The translations under genes and the position numbers were made by a program. The notes below the pieces were generated by a model, which saw only the letters and a program-made list of their open reading frames with translations, did no database searches and had not been told where the DNA came from. From Struthio camelus (Eukaryota; Chordata; Aves; Struthioniformes; Struthionidae), in NCBI RefSeq assembly GCF_040807025.1, contig NC_090953.1:26086997-26150996 (forward strand): a DNA stretch of 64,000 nucleotides. Direction: 5' to 3'. Of this stretch, positions 20,721-32,913 are shown piece by piece. Each line of letters starts with the position of its first letter. Within the stretch, counting starts at the first letter, position 1.

Positions 20721-23700
20721 TTACAGCAGGTGCTATCATTGTGTCCTGACATTTGGGCAACAGACCCTGATGTTGGGGTCTCCCTGTCCAAGCCTGTGTC
20801 CTGCTTTGCCTGTTCCCCAACACAGAAATAAAACAGAGCAAAGGCATATTCATCAAGACTGAAGTGAAATGTTTGGCCACAAGCCTAAAGAAACCAAAGA
20901 TAACCCCCAATTCTATCTGGTGGTATATTGTGAAGACTGTAGACTCTACACTGCACTGAATTCCCTTTTCCTTCTGCACATGCAGGATGTCTGGTCTCCT
21001 CTGCCCCTGGCCACCTGCTCTGCTCCTCCTGTAACTGTGTCTTACAAGGGCTGAGACGCAGCCTCACACCACTGTCCCAGGGCTTTCCTGGCTCCTGTCC
21101 TGCTCTGGAAGCTGTGGTCTACATGGTGATTAGGTGTTAAAGTCCTGCCAGAGGTAACAGAGGGTGCATCTGGTGGGCAGCAAGACCCAGTGACCTGTAG
21201 GATGGTGTTTAAGCCAGAGTCATAACTGCCACCCATATTGCAACTCCAGCAACTGAGGTCATCCCTGGAGACATTTATGGGCTCCCAGCAGTTTCCTTTA
21301 TGGACCTGTTGATGTGGGAGAACAAAAGGGGAAAAGAGAGACCCCAGAAATGCTTCAGAGGGCAGAAGAGACCACACAACATGTTCAACAGTCCAAAGGT
21401 GACGGTTGTCACTTGAAGAAGTTGCAGAACATGCCTGTCCCGGCCTACACTAGGAAAGGGAATATTGAGGAAGACATGACCTCACAACCATGGCTTTTGA
21501 CAGCCCAAGAAGAAAGTAATAGAGAGGCAGGGCCTCCCAGCCCTTGTTCTGGGAAGATTTCCAGGCCTAGCTATGTTGTTGGTGGCTGGAGTGCATGGAG
21601 AGACCCCACTGGCTCTGATGAAGAGAGGGTGCAAGCTGGGATGCTGCCAGTTTATTGTAGGGAAAGAAATTTCTGGCTTCCTTCTTCTTTCCAGGGAGGG
21701 AATGAGGTAAAAAGCATCCTGCCCTGTTCTGCTGTGACTTGTTGCTGAGCTTGCAGATGCCACAGACTGGTGAAAGTGGTCCAGGTGGGACCAGGAAAGG
21801 CTGGAAAGTGCATCACCCACATGGTGAGGGCTCTTTTCCATGTGTTCCTGTCCCAGATCATCCTCACTTGTGTTTCTCCTTTCTTTTCACCACTGCACAC
21901 ACCCATGAGAAGCTGCAGACAGAGTCCCTAAAAGGCCTTTCATTTTTCACACCCCAAAATAGCCTCCACTGGTCCCAGCTACCCCTGGTTTAGTGGTGCA
22001 TGTCTCCAGGAGCTATGCAGAGGCTACTATGCTCCTGGCTGAAGGCCTCTGCTGATGGTGGATACACTTGCATTTGACTTTCAGCCAGTCCCAGATGAAG
22101 TTGCACATCATATGCTACTGACACAGAGCAGGCAAGAGAGCGAGCACAGAGATGTTGATTGGTCCCTTCCCAATTGTGGACCCCTCACTGCCCTGCTCAG
22201 CTGTGGGTCCCTCCAAAAGTCCATTATCTGGGGCAACATCAAGCCTTCGTAGCTGTGCCACTGTTAACCCTGCAGCTGGCATGGTAATTCACATTGGCAG
22301 CTGCTATTCCTGCTATCAGCACTGTGATAATTGTCCCCTCCAGGCTGGTCCCGCTCAGGGCCATTAGCAGGAATATCCTTCTTTTATCATAATATATCTC
22401 ATTCACATCTTGACAGCTACAGTAAATGTCTGTCTGTTACTGCCTGTAAGGATGCAAGGTCAAGTCACCCTGTGGCGGGGGATAATTTTGACATGCTCAC
22501 AGGTTGCTCAGAGTGTGAAGAGGGAGCATACGTCTTCTGTGGTGTACTGCAGACAAGGGCAGGGTCTCTTGTGGCAGTGCTGGGGGGTGACGTCCCTGCA
22601 TCTTGCCCCGTCCCTGCCCATCCTCTCCTGCAGCTCTGCCACCCATTCAGTAACAGAGCTGGTCTCTCTGTAGTCTGTGCGTGTGCTGGGATGTGTGGGG
22701 GAGTGGATACATGGGTGATCCCTCCTAGATGCCGGAGATGCTGCTGATTTCCATTTAGATAGAGGAATTTCAATCTAAGCTTGACGTCTCCTTGCCACAG
22801 TGCAACTCAAGACCCAAATTTCCAATTTTCTTTCCCACACAAAGCCAGACGCTGTCTGTTGGCTTGCAAACTGAAGTGTGTTAGAGATGCTACAGCACAG
22901 CACAGGCAGACAGTCAGGAGCATGAATGCAGCTGATTATTCACGTGTAGCTCCATGGGGCATAGGAATGTGGGTGGCTGTATGGGTCCTTCCCTGCACCC
23001 AAGTCTGCTGCCTGTCCTAGGGCCTGCAGGGCTTCCGCCATCCCTCATTAACACCTCCCCTGTACCATCTGGGACAAGGAGATAAATATCCAGGTAAGGG
23101 CACCCGGAGTTAGCCCCCAGCAATGCACGATCTAGATGACTTGGAGGACAAAGCATAGTCACATGAAGGGAAGTCACCAGATGATCCTGACAGAAAGGCA
23201 ATGAAAACAACCAACTACTTTTCTCTTCCATCAGGAAAAATGCAAGAAGAAATTCAGCAAGGGGATGGGATGCCCCCATTTATTGCCTGTATCAGGTACA
23301 TGTTTGAATGATCAGGCAGCGTACAAGGAAGCCTGTGATCCTTGACATGGTGTCTTTCATCATGTATTTAGGATCTCTATTCCTGTAGGAATAGAAAAAC
23401 ACCCACATCCACCCCAGTTTTGCTCAGCTAAAAATGTGAAAGTTTGTGAAAAAGAAGTTAGAGAGGATTGTTAGGGGAGTTACAACTTTGCAGGCAGAAC
23501 AGTGATGACCAACGACCCCAGTCTGGAGGTTCAGGAAAGGTATCTACCACCAATGAAGAAAGCTTTGAGAAAGGAAGTTAAGGAAGCTACGCAGAAATTT
23601 AAGAGAGGTCACCAAGAGTAGAAAGGCATCTTTCAATGAGCTGAGGTTGTGTCCAAATGAAGAAAGTAAAAAGGAACATAAAGCTGGAGAAGTTACATAT

Positions 23701-26700
23701 ATGCACAGAGTAAGACAGGCCAAAAAGAATGTGAGGGACAACTTGAGGAAGACATCCAAAGTCATCATAAATGTTGCCTTAGAGACACGAGGAGAAGGAA
23801 GGCTGCTGGAGAGTCTGCAGACCACCGAAATATAAAGGCAGCACTCAGAGAACACAAGGCTACAGCAGAACAACTGCTAGTTCTCACTAAAAAGGGGGTG
23901 TAGGAGACCTGAGGAACCAAATAATTCTTGGGAGCCACAAATGATAGCAAAGGGTGAGGGGAAGAGACAAAGATCAGACACTTCAAATAAGCATGCTGGA
24001 GGAAGAGATGGAGTATTCCTGATAGCACCCTGATGGAGGCCAGGGGCCCGCAGGCTATCAGTGCTTGTCTAGAGATGTGGATGAAGGAGGTGGAAGCAGA
24101 TCCTGGGGTGCCAGGTCCCCAGCGAGTGCACTTCCACCAGTGCTGGGGGTGGCCAGCTGGGCCTGAGGTGATGAGAGGGTCCCATGGTGTGGTGGAGCCT
24201 GGGACGGGGAAGCAAATAGGAAGGCTGGGGGGGGAATTGCCGCCAGAACGCAGGAGGTTGGTCTGGAGTGAGATGGATGAAGTGTGTGCCTCAGAGCAGC
24301 TCCTGAAGGACCTGGATGTGCAATTGAGCAAAGGCACCTCAAGCCAGGTTCTCTGTGTCCTGCTCAGACCTCATCCCATGTCTGCTGACATTCCCTTGGA
24401 AAGACCCAGACCCCTGGGACAGCCAGCCAGGCTCCTCCAGCTCTCAGATCTCTGCCTCAGTCTCCTTGATGCTGTATTTCTAAGCTAGCTGGTCCTCCAC
24501 ATGGTGCCACAGCCCCTTCTCCATGCTTCTCTCCCTCTGGGCTGTGAGAGGCACACCTCACTTTCTGCTGGGTATGCCACACTCTCCCAAGGCCACTGTG
24601 GAGGCCATGTCTGTTGATAGGCTGTACTTGTTGCTGAAAAATAACAGCAGCTGTCATAGGCATCGGATGCTCAGGAAAGAGATGGCCTGATGGTTGAGAA
24701 GTAAGCCTGTGGTAGGTTTGGGTTCAAAAGATGTGTGCTGCTGTGGCCTGTCCTTGGGTGTAATCCCTTGAATAGGGTCTGCATGCAGTGGGAAGAGAAG
24801 GGGACTGGTGACCTCAGGGACACGGATGGAGCTTGGGGCATTGGGTTGGGCAGATACCACAGTTGCAGGTGTGAGGGATGAGAGCTGAGAAGATCTCAGT
24901 CTCCTTGTCTGCATGGATAAAGAAGAGCTTTAGTGTTGATGGGGATCAGGGAGATGTAGTGAGGGAAGCCATGGGGAAGCAATGCTGGGAGGGCTGGAGG
25001 GATGCATCTGTGTGTGTGCTTTTCTTCAGCATACAAGAAGCCAGGGGAGGTAGATGCTCTGTGGGGAAAGGCAAAAATAAAGGGGAATCACAAGGGTTTT
25101 GCTCAGAGCCCCCCTCTCTCTATGTACTTCTTGGTGGGGACCAGTTTCTGTGGGCTGAGGGTAGCCAGATTGCCCAAAGGGTGGACCATGAGAGGTTGAA
25201 TGAAGAGCTGGTGGCCAAGTGACTTCTTCCTCATGAGGTATGGGAGAAAGACATCTGCTTAACCCAGGTGAAATATGTTCCCCTCCATGGGGTTTGGGGA
25301 CAAAGAAAAGAGGTATGTGCATGCAAGTAAAGATGGCACAGACTCTGCATGCCCTGCAGAGGATGGCAGCACCAGGTGACCCATGAGGCCGTCCCATGGG
25401 CCTAACCCACACTGCATGACAAACTCAGGAGGGAGCAGGTACTGCATGCTGTGGCCACTCATGGGGCTGACTTTGAAATATTGAAAGAAATTGCTTGGCA
25501 AGGATTCCAGTGATGTAGAAAACAGAAGAGGATTAAGCTGAATATCAAAGCATTTGTGAAATGCTGTTGCCATCTACTGGACTTTGGTGAAAGGACTGGA
25601 GGAGCTGAGCCAAAATCAGGCCCAAGAAGGTCGTGGTGGTTTCTGTCCTGTCTCAGGCTCCACTTTTGTACCCCTCCCACCCGATCTATTTCATTCCAGG
25701 CTCTACAACAAATAAGGAGTGGCACTGAGATGAGCTCTTTGGACAGCAACAAACTGCTGGAACTGCTCAGCTTGTTTTGCACAACTTTGGCTCCTGTGGC
25801 TGCATGCCAGCATGTAGGGTCTCAGCTGCAGTGTGCAGCAGCTGGTCAAAAGGAGATGCTGAGGATTGCCTTAGCATGGGGCTTCGCTTGCTTGCTCTGG
25901 GAGCACCTTCCAGGTCCGGGCTGCTGACAACTGGAAAAATATCTATGTGACCCTTGGCACACACGCGCAATGCCATTAAAAATGTTCAGGCACACAGTCA
26001 TGAGATGAAGGCACACAACAGCAAAGCATGGAGATGTGCAGCTAATTTAATGCAAATATCATGAGTTAATAAAGTGTAAGAAGACATAACTTTTCCAGAG
26101 GCAGAACCTGTTAGTGGAATGCATGTGACAAAACGGGAAATCAGCCCATTTTTAGCAATTTGGGGCTAGACATATCCCCCTCTAGCCGGTAGTCTGTCTG
26201 AAGCCTGGTCTAGGTTATATATCTCTATATTCTTTATATATCTCTATACTCTTTATATGTTTCTTTACAGGAGCCCCACGTCAGCTTAGCAAAGGTGCAT
26301 GTTGACGTTAGTAAGATTTTAACTTGCATTATTCCATGACTATTATGAAATGCCTCTTGAATTAGTTTTGCTCCAGATTCCGAAGTCCTTATGATTTTGT
26401 ACACCTTAAGGTTTGCTCTATTCAATGAGTTTCCTTATTTCCTTCCTAAGAGCATTACGATATTCGGCACCCTCTAGAACACCGATATGGGTGTATCAGG
26501 CTGACTGAATGCCTGTGTGGTCTGCAATGAATTAAAAGAAAAGGTCGGATGAGAGTAACTACAGGTGCTGATTCAAGATGTGCTACCAACAGATTCAAAG
26601 AGCCTAGTGATGAGACCAGCATGTGTGGGCTGGGCTGCCCCAGTGCTGTCACCATTGTAGCTACAGGTAGCCGCGGAAGCAGACAGCAGGGTGCAAACCC

Positions 26701-27398
26701 CACGGTCCTCCAGCTTGTTCCTGAGTGTCATGCCAGGTCCAGCCGCCCAGGCGCGGGGTGCATTTAGGGAGCCTCCAGGCATGGTCGTGGCTATCCCTGT
26801 CTCGGGATCCGGGCGCACAGGCTGCCCCCTCCGGGCGCACAGGCTGCCCCCAGGGCACCCTCACCCCAGGCACTCAGCAAAGGGCCTCTGGGGCAGGGGA
26901 GGCACCTAACTACATCCCTTCACCCCCGCTGCAGCCTGCCGGCACGGTGTGGGGAGCCAGACTCCCCAAGGCACCGGGAGAGACAGGGCTGGGCTGCCTC
27001 AGGCCTGCCCGGAAGCCCTGGGAGCACAACAGGGGCTGGGGTGTGAGGGGGCCGCGTGGGTCCGCGCGGGAGCTGTGAGGGGGGCTGAGCGGAGGCTGCG
27101 AAGGGACTTTGTGGGGGGCCTGGGGGACTCGAGCAGCGCTGTGTGGGGCTGAGCCGGCCGTGTGGAGCCGAGCGCGAGCCATGCGGGTGCCGTGTGGGAG
27201 CCGGCTGCGGGGCGGAGCGCGGCCTGCGCAGGGCTGCCCTGGCGGCGGGAGAGGGCGGCACAGAGACGCCAGCCCCGCCGCGAGGGGCGGGGCCGCAGCG
27301 CAGGCGGTTGGGGGCGGGGCTAGCGCTGTCGGGGCGGGGCGAGCTCTGCGGGGGCGGAGTTAAGGCGGCGCGGCGCGGCGGCCATTTCGGCGGCGGCG

Positions 27399-27550
27399 AT
27401 GTCGGGCGCGGCGCTGGACGGGGCGCTGGGGAAGGCGACGGCAACGGCAACGGCAACGCGGCCGCGGCGGAAGCTCCTAAGCGTGGAGGAGGCGGAGCTG
27501 TTCGAGCTGGCGCAGGCGGCGGGCAGCGGGCTGGACCCGGAGGTGTTCAA
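27399..27550 (+). CDS. MZT2: MZT2 exon 1 (mitotic-spindle organizing protein 2, MOZART2)
   Basis: Starts at an ATG in GGCGGCGATGT context and ends at a GTGAGT donor at 27551, splitting the Lys codon of FK. It encodes MSGAALDGALGK, a Thr-Ala repeat from (ACGGCA)n, RPRRKLLS, then VEEAELFELAQAAGSGLDPE and VFK. The human counterpart reads VLSTEEMELYELAQAAG followed by IDPDVFK, so the core helix is conserved. MZT2 is a small subunit of the gamma-tubulin ring complex that associates with the N-terminal part of GCP2 and helps microtubule nucleation at centrosomes. The N terminus before RRKLLS is diverged and shorter than in mammals. The start is chosen because it is the only ATG in frame within the CpG island near the conserved core. 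Confidence 0.92.
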
Positions 27551-27626
27551 GTGAGTGGCGGGGCAGGCGGGCGGCGGCGGCGCCCCGGCGCCCCGGCGCC
27601 CGCCGCTCACCGCCGTGTGCCCGCAG

Positions 27627-27772
27627 GGTGCTGCTGGACCTGCTGCGCATGAACGTGGCGCCCCTCGCCGTCTTCCAGATGCTCAAGTCCATGTGCGCCG
27701 GGCAGCGGCTGCCGGCGGGCGCGGAGAGCGGCCCCGCTGCGGCGCCGGCGCCGCTCCCCGCCGACACCCGAG
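27627..27772 (+). CDS. MZT2: MZT2 exon 2
   Basis: Begins after GTGCCCGCAG and encodes VLLDLLRMNVAPLAVFQML followed by KSMCAGQRLPAG, the most conserved part of MOZART2 (human: ILVDLLKLNVAPLAVFQMLK then SMCAGQRL). It continues with an Ala/Pro-rich linker ending PADTR and a GTAGGC donor at 27773. It leaves one base (G) of a Gly codon, matching the human ...ETR-G junction. Intron 1 is only 76 bp and extremely GC-rich. With exons 1 and 3 the protein is 151 residues, close to the 158 of human MZT2. Confidence 0.93.
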
Positions 27773-27856
27773 GTAGGCAGTGGTGGGCGGGGGCGGCGCG
27801 GGCGGGGCCGGCGGCGCGGGCGGGCCCTAACGTGTCTGTGTCTCTCTTTGCCCCAG

Positions 27857-27981
27857 AGGCCCCCAAGGACAGTAAAATCCCCGCGCCGCTCGCCTTCGCC
27901 TCCGCCCTGCGGCCTCCGCGGCTCGGCGGCGCGAAGCTGGTGGTCTGCAGCCCCGCCGACGGCCGCCCGCCTTTCTCTCAA
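27857..27981 (+). other. MZT2: Candidate alternative (cassette) exon of MZT2
   Basis: A strong acceptor (TGTCTCTCTTTGCCCCAG) precedes 27857. Splicing from exon 2 to it restores a Glu codon and keeps the frame open: EAPKDSKIPAPLAFASALR, then PPRLGGAKLVV and PADGRPPFSQ. A possible but weak donor follows (CTCAAG/GTCCCC at about 27,981). No equivalent is known to me in human MZT2, where exon 2 joins exon 3 directly. It could be a lineage-specific isoform, part of a retained-intron transcript, or chance in GC-rich sequence. Confidence 0.3.
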
Positions 27982-28498
27982 GGTCCCCCCGCGTCCTGCC
28001 CGCTTCCCCGCTGCCTGTCCGCTCCTCCCGCCGGTCGCGGTGCTCGCTGCGCTCCGGGCTTGGCGCAGGCCGCGGGGGCGCGCGTGGGCGGGCCGGGGCC
28101 GGGGGCGGGGCCGGGAGCCGGGGGGGCTCCGGGGAGGGGGCCGCGGCCCGGCCGGCAGGGCCCGCGGGCGCTCGGGGGGCGCTGGGCCGCGGGCGGTCCC
28201 CGGGGGCCCCCGCCACGGGCGGCCCCCAGGGCGGCGGCGGGCGGCGGCGAGCCCGGGGCCCGCGGCGCCCGCTCTGTGTGAGCCGCGGGAGCCGTCTCCG
28301 GCGAGGCCTTCCCGTGCGCCGCCTGCCCTGGGAAATGTCTGCGTGGGCAGCGAAGCCCCAGGAGCCTCTGGTGGTCTGGGGGAAGTCGTCACGTTTCGCT
28401 CGTGTTTCGGTGAGGTTATCCTGGAGGGCGCGCTGCTCCACTGACAGGGTTTCAAACTGCTGCGGGTCAGCTGCTTTGTGGGCATTATTCCTTGCCCT

Positions 28499-28512
28499 CC
28501 CCCCCCCCCCCC
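28499..28512. repeat. Poly-C run (C14)
   Basis: Fourteen consecutive Cs in MZT2 intron 2, immediately followed by a T-rich stretch. Confidence 0.95.
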
Positions 28513-31500
28513 ATTTTTTTGGTTGCTGTTTTCGTGGCGATTTTTGGTTTGTTTTGTTTCTTGTTTTTTAAAGGCAGCACAGGTAGTAACTTGTGGAGGA
28601 ACACATGTGCTGTGATGTGTCAGGAAAAGGAGGCTCCTAGAGTCGCTTCTGTTAGGTTTTGTACCTGGATGTTTAAAGCACCTGGCTCTGCCTTTTGGGT
28701 CTTTAACTTTTTTTTTTCACTTCTGTTTTTTAATACCTATTATTAGCTAATGCTGCTTCAGTTGTATCTAACTCACAAAAAATAAAGTTTCTGACAAGTT
28801 ATGGGTCCCTGAAAGTAAGGAGAACTGCGATGCTTTGTCCGCTCCATCTGCAGGTAGTGTGGTAGCTTTTGCTACTCATCTTACCGCTCTTCCAGTGGAT
28901 AACTGTACCCAGATGAATGGTATTTAGTGGGAACATGAGCACTCAGAATCTCTTTCCTTTTTCTGCCTGTTGCTACAAAGCACTTGGTGCATCTTGGGTG
29001 GAAGAGAACTAGAAAGGCCTGTGGAGCTGGCTGCTAAAATAGTGGCTGCTTTTGAATATAATTATTTTTCTTTAGTCCTCTAACCTCAGTGGACAGTAAC
29101 AAATTTAGCCCTGAAGTTGTACCTTCCCCCCTCCCCCCCAAAACCAGTTCTAATAAAACTTTTTACTTGTTCTCTGAATCTTCCTGAAGTGACTTTTGGC
29201 TGGTAGCCTGCAACTTCTGGATATCTGTGGATTACTTCTAAAAGGTTCAAAAGAGGTAACTAAATATACCCATTGTTACTAAGCTTAAATTCACTATAAG
29301 GGGCTTCTCTTTTCTATCCCTTTTTACTGTAATTTTTAAGCAAAAGAGTTGTCAAAGCAATCAGATTTCATGGTCATTGTTTATGGTTGCAGAGAAACAA
29401 AATTGCATGCCTAACAACACGTTTTCTCCACATCCCGACACTGCTATACCAGTAATGTGGGAATGTTTGTTCACTCAGTGAGAACACGTAAATGAGTGAG
29501 GTCAAGTTGAGTTTTATAGTTGTTTTGTTTTCCCATCCGCTCAGTGTTTCGGAGTGAAAACTCCCACGTGTTTATGTTGACCCATGAAGAATTTTGTCCC
29601 AAAATTGAAAAAGTAAACTTCAGGCAGCAAGGACTGTGCTGACAGCACAAGATAACTGATGAGGAAAAAAAAAAGGCTTTTACAGCCCAGATAACTGGGG
29701 AAAACCAGTAAGCTTTACTTGTCATGATAGCATACTAGCGTTTAGTCTAGTCCTACTCCCCAGACTGTCTTAGTGATGGGGAGCGTTTTCTCTGTATGAC
29801 AACTGTCTGTGCTTGTAAGCTTTTATATCTGATGGTGAGTTCAAAGCATGATTCATTTGACCCAGTACAGGGTTTTGGAATGAAATGAATTCTGCTAGAA
29901 TCCAAGGCACCTTTACAGTAGCAGAGCCTGTTACCTCTGATGTAGATTGCCACACAGTAATTGGGTGAGATTCACCTCACTGAGCAGCTGAAGGTGACTG
30001 TATAGGGACTCAGGAGATTTGCTAAAGCTTTAATAGAAATTAGGTGTAGAGTGTGCTGATAGTGTCTTGCACTTCACCTTGAATGGTTTCCTCTTTCTTG
30101 CTGAGTGAAAGAGGTGCTCTTGGTTAAGAATTCCCTGATGAGAGGTCATTTGTGGTAAAGAGAACAGCCAGACGTATGATTAAGAAGTGACCCTAAAGGT
30201 GTACAAGGGAAAAAGATGACACCTGGCTGACTGCTTTTCCTGAGCTTAAGAAAGAGGTGCAGCACTTGCACACTTCAAGTAACAAGCAACACGCTATTCC
30301 TGTGCTGTGTTTAGAGGAAATGTCCTTAGAAGAAAACAGCAGTTTTGAATAGAAGATGCTGTTAAATTTTGCTTTTTCTTCTCCCTTGATGCTTCAGGTG
30401 TGGTGGGACTCTCAAACTATGAATGAACTTTGGTAAGGTTTTTGTTCCTGTCTGTCTTCTAATCTGGAGTAGCTCTTTTTCCCTCACATATGCAGTTTGT
30501 GTAGCATTTCCTGTTAAAATGAGATTTTTCTAGCACTGGGCTGCTGGTAGGCTTACTCAGATTTGAAATTGCCAGATGGCCACTTGTTTGATAACCACTG
30601 AATTTTTCAAGAGGAAGATCCAGAAACCTTTTGCTGGAGATGACCTGCCCTGAGCGGTTGCCTTCTACTAGCTTGAGGTGGTACAAGCACCTTAGAAAGG
30701 CTGAGTTTCCAGGAATTATTGTGCTGTTTTTGGGGCTTAACTCAGTTGTCCCTGGATTAATTCAGGAAACTGATTCTGCATCTTTAAGCAGTGCGTTTCC
30801 TGATCCAAGATGGTTCCCAAGTCAGATGAGCAGTTCTAGTGCCTCAGCCCCCTGATGCTGCCAGACTTTCCTGTCCCCATAGTTTCTTACCAGAGTCAAG
30901 GTTTTGATATCCTTGAATACGCTGTGACAAGCCTGCTGACCTGAGGGAGGTATGTAGTGAAGTTCAGAGAAAGATAGCATTAGTACTATTTTGCCTGTTA
31001 CAAATGCTCACAGTACTAGTCTGGCCTTGCGTCGCTCTCATTGCTGCTTTATTTCACAAGGCTGAAGTGTACATATGAAGTACCTTCGGGCCTGGTTGAT
31101 GCACTGGGATTGCTGATTAGGTTTGCAACATCTGGGCTTAAAGGAGGATCGTGCCCATCAAGCCACAGTCTTAATGTTTTGTTGCATGTATGCAGTCAGT
31201 GTTGAACTTAGATCTCCACTCTTTGCAAGTTAGTGCTTATTATGGTGATAGAGATGCAGGCTGGCCTCCTCTCTGTCATCAGGTTCAATCCAAACCAAAT
31301 TCAGATGGGCAGCGCTTGTCTGGTCTTGCTAGAAGGTTTGGTCTTCCTAGCTGTGTCGGGGTTTTTTGTTTTCTGGAAGCTTTTGCTGCGTTAGAGCAGT
31401 ACGTTGTCACTCTTTTTAGTTGTGATCAGCCCAAGTGACTTTGCTGTCACCCAGGGCCCCCTGGAGTTAAACAGCAGCTAATCTATATGTGAATGAAATT

Positions 31501-32896
31501 ACTGAAAACCCATCTCTCTCAGAGAATTCTTTGGGCAGAATTCTTTTGGCTCAGCAGTGGTTTATCACAATCTCAGTCCTTTATTCTCCTTTCTGTGAAT
31601 GTAAGTAGTGCCAGTCAGTTCTCACCAGTGTCAAGAAGAGCACCCATGTTTTCTGGATCAGCTTGTGAGGATATATCTCTAACTTCTCAGTGGGAGGGGA
31701 GCCTCATGCCTCCTTTTGCTAAATTAGTCGAAGGAGTATGTATATTAGCACAGTGCCCAGTCTGACCTAAAATGGGCATCAAGTACTAGCTAACAAGTTG
31801 TGCCACTTTAATTGCATCTGTACAACTTTTGACTAGCTTGCGTCTGGCAGCACAGTGCAGTGTTGGTGCTTGGAGGGATATGCCTGGCATGTCCGAGGGA
31901 AGGTCCGTAGGACTGCTGGTTGAAGGTCATGAAAATGAACAAACTTCCAGAGAGATCTCCCAATTCATGAACTGGTGGTGATGATGTAAAGCAGAACTGG
32001 ATCATCAGTAGAAGCCATATCTGTGCTTTACTGGAACACCTGAGACTGAACTAGGATTTGCACTAGCTGTACCTCAAGACAGCAGCTTATTTTACCTGAG
32101 GCCCTGGGGAAAGTGTGTAGCTGACTTAAAGATCCCATTAAAATCGGCATATCTTCAGCAAGAGTAAATTTCTCCCCTTAAATTAGGGAAATACCCAGTT
32201 AGCTCAAATTGAAGAGGAGGAGGAAGAATCCATTTAGGCTTACTCCTTTCACTGAACTTTCTAGTTCTGCACATGGTTCAGGTCCATCATCAATGCCTCA
32301 GTTCAACAGTTGGGGACTAAGTGTTAGTAGGCTGACCAGGGTTGTCTTCTGGGCTGGATCTGTTCTGCAGGAGTGTTCGCCTTGCCTTGCCTTCTTTCCC
32401 TCTAGGACCTGCTGCGGGGAAGGGGAACCAAACCTGTATCTGCTGTTGGCCTTGCCACCTCTTGTTGGAAGATGCCTCTTCTGTTTAAGAAGAGGATGTT
32501 GCCACTTCTGCACAGGACCAGGCATTTGGAGATGGGAGATGCTGCCACTGTGTAACCAGGACTTGTCTGCTGATAAAGCCAGAACTCCTTGCACTAAGAC
32601 AAAGAACAGTGATTGTCCTATACAGGCTTGTCTACCTGCTTTGCACAGTGTCCTTTGGTTCTGCGTATCCGCTCTTTCTCCTGTGTTTCTTCCTTTGTCA
32701 GAAAACAGACAAATGGCTGAAGTAATCAAAGTCTAGCTTAAAGATTAGCCAACAAGACTGCTTTGCTCCAGTTCTGTCACTAACAATGAGATATCGGCTT
32801 AGGCTTCTGAACTGATCATGATGCAGGGAGGTTTGTTAATGACTGTTGCAGCTTTTCTAGTCAACACCATTAAAAGGGTCACTCATTCCTCTTCCT

Positions 32897-32913
32897 CCCC
32901 CCCCCCCCCCCCC
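32897..32913. repeat. Poly-C run (C17)
   Basis: Seventeen consecutive Cs in MZT2 intron 2, the longest pure C run in the window. Confidence 0.95.

Larger units (their letters stand above)
13636..26990. other. Gene-poor interval between SHF and MZT2
   Basis: No protein-coding gene with recognisable domains or splice structure was found on either strand over 13 kb. It contains old CR1 pieces (about 15,630-16,015 and 16,555-16,745), a younger CR1 piece (19,251-19,935), a decayed tandem array (20,095-20,720) and an unclassified purine-rich stretch near 23,520-23,840. Near 26,808-26,851 a GC-rich 22-bp segment containing CGGGCGCACAGGCTGCCCC is tandemly duplicated, just before the MZT2 CpG island. 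Confidence 0.6.
26990..28320 (+). promoter_or_regulatory. MZT2: MZT2 CpG-island promoter with GC boxes
   Basis: Base composition rises sharply to very GC- and CpG-rich across this stretch and falls off after about 28,320. Several GGGGCGGGG-type Sp1 boxes sit at about 27,282-27,360, just upstream of the MZT2 start codon, and no TATA box is visible. A GGCGGCCATTTCGG segment just before the ATG resembles a YY1-type GCCATnTT site. This is a typical housekeeping promoter. A divergent transcript on the - strand is possible but no exon could be identified. Confidence 0.75.

Noticed and set aside
24655-24760. tRNA-like B-box (GGGTTCAAAAG) with a weak A-box-like stretch upstream
   Set aside because: No cloverleaf with paired acceptor arms can be drawn and the A-box does not fit the consensus, so this is probably chance.
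26040-26560. AT-rich stretch with TATA-like motifs considered as a possible solitary LTR
   Set aside because: No paired copy, no clear TG...CA ends or flanking target duplication, and no internal element parts nearby.
27827-28485. Long Pro/Arg/Ala-rich frames on both strands in the MZT2 CpG island
   Set aside because: Very GC-rich DNA has few stop codons. Apart from MZT2 exon 2 and the candidate cassette exon, no family resemblance or consistent splice sites were seen.
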